64,000 nt of DNA from positions 496,001-560,000 of the forward strand of contig NZ_JAMAYG010000001.1 of assembly GCF_023712425.1 (NCBI RefSeq), in the 5' to 3' direction. Shown in pieces: positions 25,963-35,638 of this stretch. The first letter of the stretch is position 1; each line of letters opens with the position of its first letter. Under the pieces are notes generated by a model that was given only the letters and a program-made list of their open reading frames with translations, ran no database searches and was not told where the DNA came from. The stretch is from Rothia sp. P100. Its GTDB lineage: Bacteria > Actinomycetota > Actinomycetes > Actinomycetales > Micrococcaceae. The translations under genes and the position numbers were made by a program.

Positions 25963-26661
25963 TTACTCGGAGATGGTCTGTGCTGCTACACCACCAGCAG
26001 GTGCGTAACCTGCTGCTTCAGCTGATTCCTTGGTGTCGAACCAGATTTCAGCCTGAGTGTTCGAGTACCAGCGTGAGCCAGGTACGTGGTACTTCATGGA
26101 GCCAGCGTTACCCTTGATCTCGAAGCCTTCAGGAGCTTCGCCGTTCTCGAGTGCTGCTGCTGCGCCTGCAGGCAGGTCGGTTGAAGTAGCTTCGGTAGTG
26201 GTCTCAACCGGTGCTGCTGCTGCAACGGGTGCTGCCTTTTCAGCGGCGGGTGCTGCTGCTTCGGTCACTGCGGTTGCTTCGGCTACTGCTGCCTTGGCAC
26301 CCATGGGCTCCATCACGAGTTCGATAACTGCCATGGGAGCGTTGTCGCCCTTGCGGTTACCGATCTTAGTGATTCGGGTGTAGCCACCGGGGCGCTCTGC
26401 CATTGCGGGTGCAATGACGGTGAACAGCTCGTGGACCACGGTCTTGTTGCCGATGGAGCGTAGGACGCGGCGACGTGCGTTGAGGTCACCCTTCTTAGCG
26501 AAGGTGATGAGACGCTCAGCGACGGGGCGCATGCGCTTTGCCTTGGTCAGGGTGGTGGTGATGCGCTTGTGCTCAAAGAGCTGCTGAGACAGGTTGTTCA
26601 GCATGATGCGCTCATGGGTCGGTGATCCGCCGAGGCGGGGACCCTTAGTGGGAGTAGGCAT
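25963..26661 (-). CDS. rplQ: 50S ribosomal protein L17 (bL17) with an extra C-terminal module
   Basis: L17 sits near the peptide exit tunnel. Residues 1-120 are the normal core ([17 protein letters not shown] to ELV). An alanine-, threonine- and glutamate-rich linker (about 122-175) leads to a second folded-looking segment at 177-220, with [21 protein letters not shown] and SAEAAGY. That pattern resembles a short module (called a sunset domain in some databases) seen at the end of secreted nucleases, here without a secretion signal. E. coli L17 has 127 residues; this one has 232. The role of the extension is unknown. It ends the alpha operon. Confidence 0.96.
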   Translation of the reverse strand: MPTPTKGPRLGGSPTHERIMLNNLSQQLFEHKRITTTLTKAKRMRPVAERLITFAKKGDLNARRRVLRSIGNKTVVHELFTVIAPAMAERPGGYTRITKIGNRKGDNAPMAVIELVMEPMGAKAAVAEATAVTEAAAPAAEKAAPVAAAAPVETTTEATSTDLPAGAAAALENGEAPEGFEIKGNAGSMKYHVPGSRWYSNTQAEIWFDTKESAEAAGYAPAGGVAAQTISE

Positions 26662-26760
26662 AATTTATTCTCCTGTTTGCCGTTCCTGCACCCGTACCAG
26701 GTAGTGCGGGAACCAAAGATGTTTGACGGGTGTAACGCTTACGCGTTGACTGCCGGTGTC

Positions 26761-27756
26761 TTAGTAGTCGCTGCCGTAGCTGTCGTCGTCCTGCAGGCGT
26801 GATGCCAGGTCCATTCCCGCGGGTGAATCCTTGAGGGAGAGGCCAAGCTCGGTGAGCTTTGCTTTGACTTCGTCGATGGACTTGGCACCGAAGTTGCGGA
26901 TGTCCATGAGGTCTGCTTCGCTGCGAGTCACGAGTTCACCCACGGTGTGGATGCCTTCGCGCTTGAGGCAGTTGTAGGAGCGGACGGTCATGTCCAGGTC
27001 TTCGATGGGCAGAGCGAGGTCTGCTGCCATTGACTCGTCAGCGGGTGACGGGCCAACTTCGATACCTTCTGCTGCGGTGTTTAGTTCACGGGCTAGGCCG
27101 AAGAGCTCAACTAGGGTGTTACCTGCTGATGCTACTGCGTCGCGGGGAGCGATTGCTTCCTTAGTTTCGACGTCCAAAGTCAAGGAGTCGAAGTCGGTGC
27201 GCTGCTCAACACGGGTTGCGCTAACACGGAAGGTGACCTTCAGAACGGGTGAGTAGATGGAGTCGACCGGTATACGGCCAATCTCGGCATCGCCTGACTT
27301 GTTCTGAGCTGCCGAAACGTAGCCGCGGCCGCGTTCGATGGTCAGTTCCGCGTTGAAGTTAGCGCGGTTGTTGAGGGTTGCGATGTGGAGATCCGGGTTG
27401 TGGATCTCTACGCCTGCGGGCACCTCGATGTCGGCTGCGGTGAGTTCACCTTCGCCCTGCTTGCGCAGGTAGGCGATGACGGGCTCGTCATTCTCTGAGG
27501 AGACTGAGAGCTTCTTGATGTTCAAGATGATCTCGGTGACGTCCTCGGTGACGCCTTCTACGGTACTAAATTCGTGCAGCACACCATCGATCCGGATGCT
27601 GGTAACAGCAGCGCCGGGGATGGAGGATAGAAGGGTGCGACGGAGTGAGTTGCCCAGGGTGTAGCCGAAGCCGGGCTCGAGGGGCTCGATGGTGAAACGT
27701 GAACGGTTTTCCGATACGTATTCTTCACGCAGGATGGGGCGCTGTGCAATGAGCAC
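26761..27756 (-). CDS. rpoA: RNA polymerase subunit alpha
   Basis: Alpha assembles RNA polymerase and contacts regulators through its C-terminal domain. The 331-residue protein starts [12 protein letters not shown] (GTG at 27756, with AAAGGAAA upstream), has [21 protein letters not shown] in the dimerisation domain, and in the C-terminal domain the DNA-contact segment [15 protein letters not shown] and [12 protein letters not shown]. The open frame runs to 27795 but those codons do not match the family. The neighbours rpsK and rplQ are the standard alpha-operon partners. Confidence 0.98.
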   Translation of the reverse strand: MLIAQRPILREEYVSENRSRFTIEPLEPGFGYTLGNSLRRTLLSSIPGAAVTSIRIDGVLHEFSTVEGVTEDVTEIILNIKKLSVSSENDEPVIAYLRKQGEGELTAADIEVPAGVEIHNPDLHIATLNNRANFNAELTIERGRGYVSAAQNKSGDAEIGRIPVDSIYSPVLKVTFRVSATRVEQRTDFDSLTLDVETKEAIAPRDAVASAGNTLVELFGLARELNTAAEGIEVGPSPADESMAADLALPIEDLDMTVRSYNCLKREGIHTVGELVTRSEADLMDIRNFGAKSIDEVKAKLTELGLSLKDSPAGMDLASRLQDDDSYGSDY

Positions 27757-27905
27757 TTTGTTTCCTTTCGGTGAGCATCCGCTATATGAGCTCACAGGTT
27801 GGGAAAAACGTGTGAGGAAGCAGACGAAGCAGTCTGTTCATTGACCTCAAACCGTGTGGTGTGAGGTCTCCCGATAAATCGGGACGCGTCCTGTGGACGA
27901 GCGGC

Positions 27906-28310
27906 TTAGACGTGGCGGCGCTTCGGGGGGCGGCAGCCGTTGTGTGCAACGGGGGTGACGTCCTGAATTGAGCCAACTTCGAGGCCGGTAGCCTGCAGTG
28001 AGCGGATAGCGGTTTCGCGACCGGGGCCGGGGCCCTTGACGAATACGTCTACCTTACGTACACCGTGCTCCTGAGCGCGCTTTGCAGCAGTTTCGGCAGC
28101 CATCTGAGCAGCGTAGGGGGTTGACTTACGTGAACCCTTGAAGCCCATTTCACCTGCTGATGACCAGGAGATAACAGCACCTGAAGGATCGGTGATCGAT
28201 ACGATGGTGTTGTTAAAGGTTGATTTGATGTGCGCCTGACCGGCGACAATGTTCTTAGATACCTTGCGGCGGCCGGTCTTGCGGGCCGCTGCGCGAGTCT
28301 TGGGAGGCAT
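27906..28310 (-). CDS. rpsK: 30S ribosomal protein S11 (uS11)
   Basis: S11 helps shape the platform of the small subunit. The 134-residue protein has the basic N-terminus, [44 protein letters not shown] and the end [11 protein letters not shown], all typical. It lies between rpsM and rpoA in the alpha operon. No rpsD follows; in Actinobacteria rpsD is often elsewhere. Confidence 0.98.
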   Translation of the reverse strand: MPPKTRAAARKTGRRKVSKNIVAGQAHIKSTFNNTIVSITDPSGAVISWSSAGEMGFKGSRKSTPYAAQMAAETAAKRAQEHGVRKVDVFVKGPGPGRETAIRSLQATGLEVGSIQDVTPVAHNGCRPPKRRHV

Positions 28311-28381
28311 TTTTGATTCTCCTACAAAGTTTTGGTTGAAGTGTTGGTCTTACTGAACGGGCAAGACTGAGGCAACACTGT

Positions 28382-28750
28382 TTACTTCTTCTTACCTGCG
28401 ACGGTACGCTTCGGACCCTTACGGGTACGTGCGTTGGTCTTGGTGCGCTGGCCGTGTACGGGAAGGCCACGGCGGTGACGCAGACCCTGGTAGCTACCGA
28501 TTTCAACCTTGCGGCGGATATCTGCAGCAACCTCGCGGCGAAGGTCACCTTCAACCTTGTAGTTACCTTCGATGAAGTCACGAAGTGCTACGAGCTGCGA
28601 ATCGTCAAGGTCCTTGACGCGGATGTTGGGATCAACACCGGTTGCAGCGAGAGCTTCTTTTGCACGGGTCTTACCCACGCCGTAGATGTAAGTGAGAGCA
28701 ATCTCCACGCGCTTTTCGCGGGGAATATCGACTCCAGCGAGACGTGCCAT
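28382..28750 (-). CDS. rpsM: 30S ribosomal protein S13 (uS13)
   Basis: S13 forms contacts between the subunits and with P-site tRNA. The 122-residue product begins [21 protein letters not shown], has the helix-two-turn-helix [11 protein letters not shown], the [20 protein letters not shown] block and the basic end [11 protein letters not shown]. It is separated from rpmJ by 163 bases with no gene. Confidence 0.98.
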   Translation of the reverse strand: MARLAGVDIPREKRVEIALTYIYGVGKTRAKEALAATGVDPNIRVKDLDDSQLVALRDFIEGNYKVEGDLRREVAADIRRKVEIGSYQGLRHRRGLPVHGQRTKTNARTRKGPKRTVAGKKK

Positions 28751-28913
28751 AGTTGGCTTCTCCTTGCTTTCGCAGAGGTCTGTGACATCACTGCCCGCAA
28801 TTCTTTGCGGTCCCCGGCCTCTGTGCCCGAGGGTATCCTAGGTTTTCCTAGGAGTGGTGCCATTTTTCAGTTAGTTCCGCACCTTTCAGCGCGGTGTTCA
28901 GCGTTCTAGGGGT

Positions 28914-29027
28914 TTAGCCCTGGCGCTGCTTGTGGCGCGGGTTTTCGCAGATCACCATGACCACACCGTGACGGCGGATCACTTTGCACTTATCGCAGAT
29001 CGGCTTAACGCTCGGCTTGACCTTCAT
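28914..29027 (-). CDS. rpmJ: 50S ribosomal protein L36 (bL36)
   Basis: Translating 29027 to 28914 on the minus strand gives a 37-residue protein starting [15 protein letters not shown] and ending RHKQRQG. It is the zinc-binding form, with ligands C11, C14, C27 and H32 intact. L36 is a small late-assembly protein of the large subunit. It lies between infA and rpmS-type alpha-operon genes in the usual order infA-rpmJ-rpsM. Confidence 0.97.
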   Translation of the reverse strand: MKVKPSVKPICDKCKVIRRHGVVMVICENPRHKQRQG

Positions 29028-29166
29028 CGCATTCCTTTGCGTTGATTTTCAGCTATTGCTTTGGACGGGCGGGGTAAGAGGTTCTGCGTCCCGCAAGCGG
29101 GTGGTAGAACTGTTTACCCCTTTTACACGGCGCAAACACCACGCACTGGTGGTGTTTGGTTGGTGT

Positions 29167-29388
29167 TTATTTGTAGCGGTAGACGATACGACCGCGTGAG
29201 AGGTCGTAGGGGCTCAGCTCGACTACTACTCGGTCCTCAGGCAGGATTCGAATGTAGTGCTGACGCATCTTGCCTGAGATGTGTGCAAGTACTTTGTGTC
29301 CGTTGTCTAGCTCAACGCGGAATGACGCGTTGGGCAGTGCTTCGACCACGGTACCTTCGATCTCGATGACGCCGTCTTTCTTGGCCAT
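29167..29388 (-). CDS. infA: Translation initiation factor IF-1
   Basis: IF-1 binds the A site during initiation. The 73-residue OB-fold protein reads [20 protein letters not shown] through to [11 protein letters not shown], a full-length match to the family. The start is the ATG at 29388, with GGAGGA upstream; the frame runs on to 29526 but that part is leader. It has its own promoter at 29530-29558 and heads the alpha operon. Confidence 0.98.
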   Translation of the reverse strand: MAKKDGVIEIEGTVVEALPNASFRVELDNGHKVLAHISGKMRQHYIRILPEDRVVVELSPYDLSRGRIVYRYK

Positions 29389-29462
29389 ATCCTCCGCTTT
29401 ACGTTTGTGCTCACAGCTTTCGCTGCGGGCAGTTTGTAGTGTTTTTCTGTTGCAACCGTTAT

Positions 29463-29505
29463 CCCGCGTAAGTGCGGGTGCCGGGCGCTTTAAGGCAGGA
29501 GCCTT
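29463..29505 (-). promoter_or_regulatory. Two hairpins in the infA leader
   Basis: Within the leader of about 135 bases, CCCGC with GCGGG (29463-29478) and AAGGC with GCCTT (29492-29505) can form small stems. They may affect initiation-factor expression; function is inferred only from position. Confidence 0.3.
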
Positions 29506-29529
29506 TTGGGCACAGACGACCAACACACA

Positions 29530-29558
29530 AATATACGCGAAAAAACATTAAATGTTAA
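29530..29558 (-). promoter_or_regulatory. Promoter of the infA (alpha) operon
   Basis: On the minus strand TTAACA (29553-29558) and TATATT (29530-29535) are separated by 17 bases, matching 5 of 6 at each box of the housekeeping consensus. It lies in the rlmN-infA gap and would give a leader of about 135 bases. Confidence 0.75.
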
Positions 29559-29598
29559 CGCTTTGCGGCAAAGTTGCTTGACCTCACACTTATGTGGC

Positions 29599-30783
29599 TT
29601 AGTCTTCCTTAGCTGCCAACTGGCCGCAGGCTCCGTCAATGTCACTGCCACGGGTATCGCGCACGGTCACGGGGATACCGTGGGCACGCAGGCGCTCTAC
29701 GAAGTTTTGCTCGACGCCCTTGCGGGAGGCAGTCCATTTGGAGCCGGGAGTTGGGTTGAGAGGGATGGGGTTAACGTGCACCCAGCCGCGCCCGCGTGAG
29801 GCAAGTTTTTTGCCCAGAAGATCGGCGCGCCAGCCCTGGTCGTTAATATCGCGAATCAGAGCGTACTCAATGGAGATGCGACGGCCGGTGGTGCGGTAGT
29901 AGTCGTAGGCAGCATCCAGGGTCTCATCAACCTTCCAGCGCTGGTTGATGGGGATGAGCTCATCACGTAGCTCATCATCCGGGGCGTGGAGTGAGAGGGC
30001 AAGGGTGATGGGCAGTTTTTCCATCTCGAATTTGCGGATGCCGGGAACCAACCCCACGGTGGACATGGTGAGCCCGCGTGCGCTGATACCCAGGCCTTCG
30101 GGTGAGGAATCAATGAGGCGGTGCACAGCGCCCATAGTCTGCTTGTAGTTGGCTAGTGCTTCCCCCATGCCCATAAACACGATGTTGGAGACGCGTAGCG
30201 GGCGAGTATCTTCCGCTCCGTCTGTTGCCTGTTCTAGACCCTTCATTTCTTTAAGGTAGCGGGCGCCGGCTACAACCTGCTCCACGATTTCAGCGGTGGA
30301 TAGGTTACGTGTCAGGCCCTGCTGACCGGTGGCGCAGAAGGGGCAGTTCATGCCGCAGCCAGCTTGGGATGAGATACACATGGTCACGCGGTTTTCATAG
30401 CGCATGATGACGGACTCCACCAGGGCACCGTCGAAGAGACGGTGGACTACTTTGAGGGTGTCTCCCCCATCAGCTTCAAGGGTGCGGACGGTGGTGAGTA
30501 GCTGAGGCATAGCGTCAGCTACCATTTGTTCACGCTCTGCAGCCGGCAGGTCGGTCATGTGCTCAGGATCAGCGACCAGGCGCTCAAAGTAGTGCTTTGA
30601 GAGCTGGGCAGCGCGGAAAGGCTTGTAGCCAAGTTCTGCCAAAAATTCTCGCCGCCCTGCCATGTCGAAGTCAGCGATATGGCGTGGGGGCTTTCCGCGG
30701 CGCGGTGCCTGCAGAATGATCTGGCCTGGTGCGGGCCGGGCGGTTGAGATTTCAACCGGGGTTTTGGTGGAAGTATCAGTCAT
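29599..30783 (-). CDS. rlmN: 23S rRNA/tRNA adenine-C2 methyltransferase RlmN
   Basis: RlmN is a radical SAM enzyme that methylates C2 of A2503 in 23S rRNA and A37 in some tRNAs. The 394-residue protein has the cluster motif CGMNCPFC, the preceding [18 protein letters not shown] and the C-terminal methyl-carrying cysteine region [10 protein letters not shown]. The start is the ATG at 30783; an upstream in-frame codon at 30804 adds seven residues. Its place between map and infA is unusual, because in most Actinobacteria those two are adjacent. Confidence 0.96.
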   Translation of the reverse strand: MTDTSTKTPVEISTARPAPGQIILQAPRRGKPPRHIADFDMAGRREFLAELGYKPFRAAQLSKHYFERLVADPEHMTDLPAAEREQMVADAMPQLLTTVRTLEADGGDTLKVVHRLFDGALVESVIMRYENRVTMCISSQAGCGMNCPFCATGQQGLTRNLSTAEIVEQVVAGARYLKEMKGLEQATDGAEDTRPLRVSNIVFMGMGEALANYKQTMGAVHRLIDSSPEGLGISARGLTMSTVGLVPGIRKFEMEKLPITLALSLHAPDDELRDELIPINQRWKVDETLDAAYDYYRTTGRRISIEYALIRDINDQGWRADLLGKKLASRGRGWVHVNPIPLNPTPGSKWTASRKGVEQNFVERLRAHGIPVTVRDTRGSDIDGACGQLAAKED

Positions 30784-30842
30784 AAAGTGTCCTGTGAGAT
30801 GCAAACGGCTAAAGGCCGGTTAGTGATGGTGGAAGAAAGTAT

Positions 30843-31676
30843 TTAGGCGGGAATGGGTTTAACAGTGACACCAAGTTTAGAGAGTTCAGAAGCCCCACCG
30901 TCCTCTGCGGTGAGCACCCAGATACCCTCGGAGTGAATGGCAATGGAGTGTTCCCATTGGCAGGCGTCCCCGCCGTCTACAGTTTTGATGGTCCAGTCAT
31001 CCTCCAGGGTAATGGTTTCAATACCACCGGTGGTGAGCATGGGTTCGATAGCTAACGCCATCCCCTTTTTGAGGCGAGGGCCCAGGTCGCGGGCAGCATA
31101 GTTGAGTACATCAGGTGCCATGTGCATGGAGGTACCGATGCCATGGCCCACGAAATCCTCGATGATGCCGTATTTGTCGCCGGTTTCCTCGCGGACGAAG
31201 TGTTCAATGGCGAACCCGATTTCGCCCACCTTTTTAGCGGTAGCAGCAGCCGCGATACCGTGCCAAAGGGCAGCCCGTGTAATCTCTGAAAGCTCGCGAC
31301 GAGCCGCCGAGACGTTGCCAATAAGAGCGGTTCGGGCAGAGTCACCATGCCAGGTTTTACCCTGAGCGTCCTGAACGGTCGCTCCACCGTCGATGGAAAT
31401 CATGTCTCCATCAGATAGGGTGCGCTCCCCCGGGATACCGTGCACCACTTCATCATTGACCGAGGTACAAACGGTCGCTGGGTAGTCATAGTAACCCAAG
31501 AAGTTCGAGCCCGCGCCGTGTTCTGCAAGCACCCCCCGGAACACACGGTCGAGTTCAGCGGTGCTGACGCCGGGTGCGACAGCGGCTACAGCAGCGTCCA
31601 GGGCACGGGAGGTAATAATGCCTGCTCGTGCCATGTGGGCCAGCTGGGCATCGGTTTTATACTCGATACGGCGCAT
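30843..31676 (-). CDS. map: Methionine aminopeptidase type I
   Basis: Map removes the initiator methionine from nascent proteins. The 277-residue protein has the metal ligands in ISIDGGATV, the second aspartate after an inserted segment (HGDSARTALIG), HGIGTSMHMAP and the glutamates in AIEPML and EHSIAI. The start is the ATG at 31676 (MRRIEYKT); the longer frame to 31766 is leader. It follows adk by 108 bases. Confidence 0.96.
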   Translation of the reverse strand: MRRIEYKTDAQLAHMARAGIITSRALDAAVAAVAPGVSTAELDRVFRGVLAEHGAGSNFLGYYDYPATVCTSVNDEVVHGIPGERTLSDGDMISIDGGATVQDAQGKTWHGDSARTALIGNVSAARRELSEITRAALWHGIAAAATAKKVGEIGFAIEHFVREETGDKYGIIEDFVGHGIGTSMHMAPDVLNYAARDLGPRLKKGMALAIEPMLTTGGIETITLEDDWTIKTVDGGDACQWEHSIAIHSEGIWVLTAEDGGASELSKLGVTVKPIPA

Positions 31677-31784
31677 AGTTATCTCACTTCTCTTTCTACT
31701 CGGGTCAAAAGCCAAGCTGTTCCATTGTGGTTTAAACACCTGTGCCCCCGCAATGACCGGGGGCACAGGGACGAGCAGGAGGCC

Positions 31785-32348
31785 TTACTTCAGAGCGTCC
31801 ATGATACGGGTGGTAACCTCATCGATCTCGCCGAGACCGTCAATGGAGGTGACTAGCCCGCGCTCGCTATAAATAGCTACGAGCGGCGCAGTTTCTTCCT
31901 CGTACACCTTGAGACGGTGGCGGATGACCTCTTCGTTGTCATCCGAGCGGCCCTGTTCTGCGGCGCGACCCAGAAGACGCTGAACCAGCTCTTCATTATC
32001 GGCAACCAGCAAGAGCACCTGGCCGATTTCCTGGCCCATATCGGTCAGGATGTCATCAAGTTCAGAAACCTGAGCTACGTTGCGGGGGTATCCATCCAGC
32101 AGGAAGCCATCGGTGCAGTCTTCTTCTGCCAGACGCGCACGAACCATGCGGTTGGTCACCGAGTCCGGTACTAGGTTTCCCTCGTCAATGTAGCCCTTAG
32201 CTTCCTTACCCAGCTCAGTTTCTTCCTTAATGTTCTTGCGGAAGATGTCACCGGTTGAGATAGCAGGGATGTTCAGCTTTTCAGCGATTTTTACAGCCTG
32301 GGTGCCTTTACCTGCACCGGGAGGGCCAATGATGAGCAAACGATTCAT
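31785..32348 (-). CDS. adk: Adenylate kinase
   Basis: Adk balances ATP, ADP and AMP. The 187-residue protein has the P-loop GPPGAGKGTQ (about 8-17), STGDIFRKN for AMP and FLLDGYPRN. It is the short-lid form without the zinc-finger insert, as in other Actinobacteria. Its ATG overlaps the secY stop by four bases (ATGA), so it is coupled to secY. Confidence 0.97.
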   Translation of the reverse strand: MNRLLIIGPPGAGKGTQAVKIAEKLNIPAISTGDIFRKNIKEETELGKEAKGYIDEGNLVPDSVTNRMVRARLAEEDCTDGFLLDGYPRNVAQVSELDDILTDMGQEIGQVLLLVADNEELVQRLLGRAAEQGRSDDNEEVIRHRLKVYEEETAPLVAIYSERGLVTSIDGLGEIDEVTTRIMDALK

Positions 32349-33655
32349 CGGAGCAATCCTTCGTAGTTGCGTTGTTGAAGTTGAGCGTCAATCTGCTTGA
32401 TAGTATCAAGACCGACGCCGATAACGATCAGCAGTGAAGCACCGCCGAGCGGAAAATTCTGGTTAGCATCAAAGAGCACCAGTGCAATGAGCGGAATCAG
32501 AGCGAGAACCGCTAGGTAGGTTGCACCGGGCAGGGTAATGCGGTTTAGCACATAGGTGAGGTATTCCTGGGTGGGGCGACCTGCGCGCACACCCGGAATG
32601 AAACCACCATACTTCTTCATATTACCGGCCACTTCTTCTGTATTGAAGGTGATGGAAACGTAGAAGTATGCGAACCCAAGGATCATCAAGAAGTACATAA
32701 TCATGTAGAGAGGGTGATCCCCTGTTATCAGGTAGGTGTTAATCCAGTTGACCCATTCCGGTGGCTGACGCCCGTCAGACGGTGTATTGAACTGGGCAAT
32801 CAGACCTGGCAGCATCAGCATAGATGAAGCGAAAATCAGTGGGATAACGCCAGCCATGTTGACCTTGAGCGGAATGTAGGTTGAGGTTCCTCCGATAGTC
32901 CGGCGGCCCACCATACGCTTAGCGTATTGTACGGGGATACGGCGCTGGGACTGCTCAACGAAGACAACAGCCACAATCACCAGAAGCCCAATGCCCATCA
33001 CGGCGGCGAAGATCCCCCAGCCCTGGGTCTGCAGAATAGAACCGAAAGCGGTGGGGAAGGACGCTGCGATGGAGGTGAAAATGAGCAAGGACATACCGTT
33101 GCCAACACCCTTTTCGGTGATTTGCTCGCCCAGCCACATCACGACACCGGTACCTGCGGTCAGAGTCGTAATAATGAGTAGGATGTTCAAAATACCGTCA
33201 TCCGGAATAATGGGCAGGGTACACCCCTGTAGCAAAGTACCGTTCTGAGCCAGCGTAACGATGGTCGTTGCGTTGAGAACAGCCAGGGCGATAGTGAGGT
33301 AGCGGGTGTACTGGGTCAGCTTAGTTTGCCCCTGGGCGCCCTCCTCATGCAATTGCTGGAACCTGGGAATTACAACGCGTAGAAGCTGAACAATGATGCT
33401 CGCGGTAATGTACGGCATCACGCCCAGGGCAAAAATCGAAAGTTGCAACAGAGCGCCGCCGCTGAAGAGGTTGATCATACCGTAGACACCGCTGGTAGCG
33501 GTGATATTCGATAGACACTGTTGCACGTTCCCGTAGGAAATACCGGGGGCAGGGATGAAAACACCTAACCGGTAAATGATGATAATGCCCAGGGTAAACA
33601 GCAGCTTGTTGCGCAGGTCGGGGATCGTAAAAGCCCGCCCGAAACCGCTAAGCAC
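32345..33655 (-). CDS. secY: Protein translocase subunit SecY
   Basis: SecY forms the channel through which proteins cross or enter the membrane. The 436-residue protein has the ten expected membrane helices; it opens with the amphipathic MLSGFGRAFTIPDLRNKLLFT, has the plug-region segment after helix 1, and the cytoplasmic loop GGFIPGVRAGRPTQEYL needed for SecA work. It starts a secY-adk-map unit with a 259-base gap from rplO, so it probably has its own promoter. Confidence 0.97.
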   Translation of the reverse strand: MLSGFGRAFTIPDLRNKLLFTLGIIIIYRLGVFIPAPGISYGNVQQCLSNITATSGVYGMINLFSGGALLQLSIFALGVMPYITASIIVQLLRVVIPRFQQLHEEGAQGQTKLTQYTRYLTIALAVLNATTIVTLAQNGTLLQGCTLPIIPDDGILNILLIITTLTAGTGVVMWLGEQITEKGVGNGMSLLIFTSIAASFPTAFGSILQTQGWGIFAAVMGIGLLVIVAVVFVEQSQRRIPVQYAKRMVGRRTIGGTSTYIPLKVNMAGVIPLIFASSMLMLPGLIAQFNTPSDGRQPPEWVNWINTYLITGDHPLYMIMYFLMILGFAYFYVSITFNTEEVAGNMKKYGGFIPGVRAGRPTQEYLTYVLNRITLPGATYLAVLALIPLIALVLFDANQNFPLGGASLLIVIGVGLDTIKQIDAQLQQRNYEGLLR

Positions 33656-33914
33656 ATGTCCTCCTGAAAAAAGTTTTAGTCTGCCAATGTGCGCTCCAAA
33701 GATGGTCTTGAGAGCACCTGCAGTTACACAATCTTCTCAAGTGTAACGCTTATATCTCTTAATTAGCCGGAAACGGGGCAGTTACGCTCGGTGCATAGAA
33801 CACATTTACCGTTTAAGTAAGGTTGAGCCACCGTTTGTAGGCATCGCGAATGAGAAAGGGGTGCCCCGCGCTGAAACGCGGGGCACCCCTACCGAAGTCA
33901 ATCGGTCATCAAGA
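33656..33914 (-). promoter_or_regulatory. Gap between rplO and secY: terminator and leader
   Basis: No gene is visible. Besides the rplO terminator (33857-33890) there is a perfect 7-bp inverted repeat GTTACAC with GTGTAAC separated by 11 bases (about 33723-33747), and a -10-like TATAAG at about 33750 on the minus strand without a convincing -35 box. This supports separate transcription of secY-adk-map. Confidence 0.4.
33857..33890 (-). terminator. Terminator of the spc operon after rplO
   Basis: A perfect 14-bp stem, AGGGGTGCCCCGCG with CGCGGGGCACCCCT, has a six-base loop and is followed by TTCTCATT on the minus strand. It lies 25 bases past the rplO stop. Its GGTGCCCCGC core is shared with the mtlD terminator. 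Confidence 0.9.
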
Positions 33915-34373
33915 CTACTTGACGGTTACTGAACCGCCAGCTGCCTCAATCTTAGCCTTAGCTGACTCTGAAACCTTGTCAACAGTTACGGTGTAAGCTG
34001 CTGAGATTTCACCGGTGCCAAGAACCTTGACGAGTTCGTTCTTGCGAACTGCGCCTGCTGCTACCAGAGCGTCAACGGTGATGTCGCCGCCCTCGGGGAA
34101 CAGTTCCGCGATGCGTTCCAGGTTAACAACCTGGTACTCGGTGCGGAAAGGGTTCTTGAAGCCGCGGAGCTTGGGAAGGCGCATGTGCAGCGGAAGCTGA
34201 CCACCTTCGAAGCCGGCGCGAACCTGGTAACGAGCCTTGGTACCTTTAGTACCGCGACCTGCGGTCTTACCCTTTGAGCCTTCACCGCGGCCAACGCGGG
34301 TCTTTGCCTTGTGGGCACCCGGTGCGGGGCGCAGATCGTGAATTTTGATAGCGTCGTTATTTTCTACTGCCAT
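33915..34373 (-). CDS. rplO: 50S ribosomal protein L15 (uL15)
   Basis: L15 joins late in large-subunit assembly. The 152-residue protein has the glycine- and lysine-rich N-terminus ([21 protein letters not shown]), [20 protein letters not shown], and a C-terminal domain ending AGGSVTVK. It ends the spc operon and starts two bases after rpmD. Confidence 0.98.
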   Translation of the reverse strand: MAVENNDAIKIHDLRPAPGAHKAKTRVGRGEGSKGKTAGRGTKGTKARYQVRAGFEGGQLPLHMRLPKLRGFKNPFRTEYQVVNLERIAELFPEGGDITVDALVAAGAVRKNELVKVLGTGEISAAYTVTVDKVSESAKAKIEAAGGSVTVK

Positions 34374-34375
34374 CT

Positions 34376-34585
34376 TTACTTGACCTCCTCAACCTGAATC
34401 AGGTGAGCAACGGTGTTGATCATGCCGCAGGTTACAGCGTCAGCAGTGCGAACAACCTTGTTGCCGGGGCGCTTGAGGCCCAAGGAACGGAGGGTGTCGC
34501 GCATGTTCTGCTTCTCACCAACGTATGACTTGATCTGAGTGATTTCCAGCTGTGCGTCGCTGGGCTTAATACGCTTACCGGTCAT
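34376..34585 (-). CDS. rpmD: 50S ribosomal protein L30 (uL30)
   Basis: This 69-residue protein has the L30 core [21 protein letters not shown] and ends [12 protein letters not shown]. Length is a little over the E. coli form (59). Its start codon overlaps the rpsE stop by one base and rplO follows after two bases. Confidence 0.97.
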   Translation of the reverse strand: MTGKRIKPSDAQLEITQIKSYVGEKQNMRDTLRSLGLKRPGNKVVRTADAVTCGMINTVAHLIQVEEVK

Positions 34586-35277
34586 TACGCACCTGCCTTT
34601 TCAGACTTGGTGTTCAGCAGGTAGCCGGGGATAACCTCATCCTGGGGCAGACCACGGCGTGCTGCAACAGCTGCGGGCTCTTCGAGCTGGCGAAGTGCTT
34701 CAATTGCTGCGTGAACAATGTTGATCTGGTTTGATGAACCCAGTGACTTGGACAGAACATCGTGGATGCCTGCTGCCTCAAGTACGGCGCGGACGGGACC
34801 ACCGGCGATAATACCGGTACCAGCGGTAGCGGGGCGGAGCATAACTACGCCTGCTGCTGCTTCACCCTGAACACGGTGAGGAATGGTGCGGCCTTCAATA
34901 CGGGGAACGCGGAAGAAGTTTTTCTTTGCTTCTTCAACACCCTTAGAGATAGCTGCGGGAACTTCCTTCGCCTTGCCGTAGCCAACGCCAACCATACCGT
35001 TACCGTCACCAACAACGACAAGTGCGGTGAAGCTGAAGCGACGACCACCCTTGACGACCTTGGAGACGCGGTTGATGGTGACAACGCGCTCGATGAACTT
35101 ATCCTTCTCTTCTTCGCGACCACGGTTACCACGACGGTCACCGCGCTCACCGCGGTTGCCGCGGCGATCGCCACGGTCGTTGCGGCGCTCTTCGCGCTTC
35201 TCGGAAGTTTCAGCGGTAGCTTCTGCGGTAGCTTCAGTCACCTGAGTTTCCTTTTCGTTTACAGTCTGCTCGCTCAT
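34585..35277 (-). CDS. rpsE: 30S ribosomal protein S5 (uS5)
   Basis: S5 helps keep decoding accurate at the mRNA entry. The 230-residue protein has an unusual N-terminal extension of about 60 residues, first T/E-rich and then rich in R, D, G and N. The double-stranded RNA-binding domain follows ([23 protein letters not shown] begins near 60), then [17 protein letters not shown] and [10 protein letters not shown]. Extensions of this kind are common in actinobacterial S5. One-base overlaps join it to rplR and rpmD. Confidence 0.98.
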   Translation of the reverse strand: MSEQTVNEKETQVTEATAEATAETSEKREERRNDRGDRRGNRGERGDRRGNRGREEEKDKFIERVVTINRVSKVVKGGRRFSFTALVVVGDGNGMVGVGYGKAKEVPAAISKGVEEAKKNFFRVPRIEGRTIPHRVQGEAAAGVVMLRPATAGTGIIAGGPVRAVLEAAGIHDVLSKSLGSSNQINIVHAAIEALRQLEEPAAVAARRGLPQDEVIPGYLLNTKSEKAGA

Positions 35278-35636
35278 TAGAGTGCAAGACCCCCTTCGCG
35301 TGCGCCTTCTGCAACTGCTGCGACACGGCCGTGGTACTTATTACCACCGCGGTCGAAGACAACTGCTTCTACGCCAGCAGCCTTGGCACGCTCTGCTACG
35401 AGCTCACCAACGCGCTTAGCTTTAGCGGTCTTGTCCATGTCTGAGCCACGGAGTTCTGCTTCCATGGTGGAGGCGTATGCCAGGGTGTGACCCTGAACAT
35501 CGTCAATCACCTGGACGAACATGTGACGAGCTGAACGGGTTACGGACAGGCGGGGGCGTGTAGCGGTGCCTGAAACGTACTTGCGAACGCGTGCGTGACG
35601 GCGTGCGCGCTGTGCTGACTTAGTCTTTACAGCCAT
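35277..35636 (-). CDS. rplR: 50S ribosomal protein L18 (uL18)
   Basis: L18 binds 5S rRNA in the central protuberance. The 119-residue product has a basic start, [20 protein letters not shown], the TLAYAST motif, and [26 protein letters not shown]. It follows rplF by two bases and overlaps rpsE by one base. Confidence 0.98.
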   Translation of the reverse strand: MAVKTKSAQRARRHARVRKYVSGTATRPRLSVTRSARHMFVQVIDDVQGHTLAYASTMEAELRGSDMDKTAKAKRVGELVAERAKAAGVEAVVFDRGGNKYHGRVAAVAEGAREGGLAL

Positions 35637-35638
35637 TG

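Noticed and set aside
26090-26330. Low-complexity alanine-rich region of rplQ as a DNA repeat array
   Set aside because: It is a coding linker with varied codons, not a repeated DNA unit.
34762-35280. 172-codon plus-strand frame across rpsE
   Set aside because: Exact antisense shadow of rpsE with valine/threonine/alanine-rich nonsense; no start signal.
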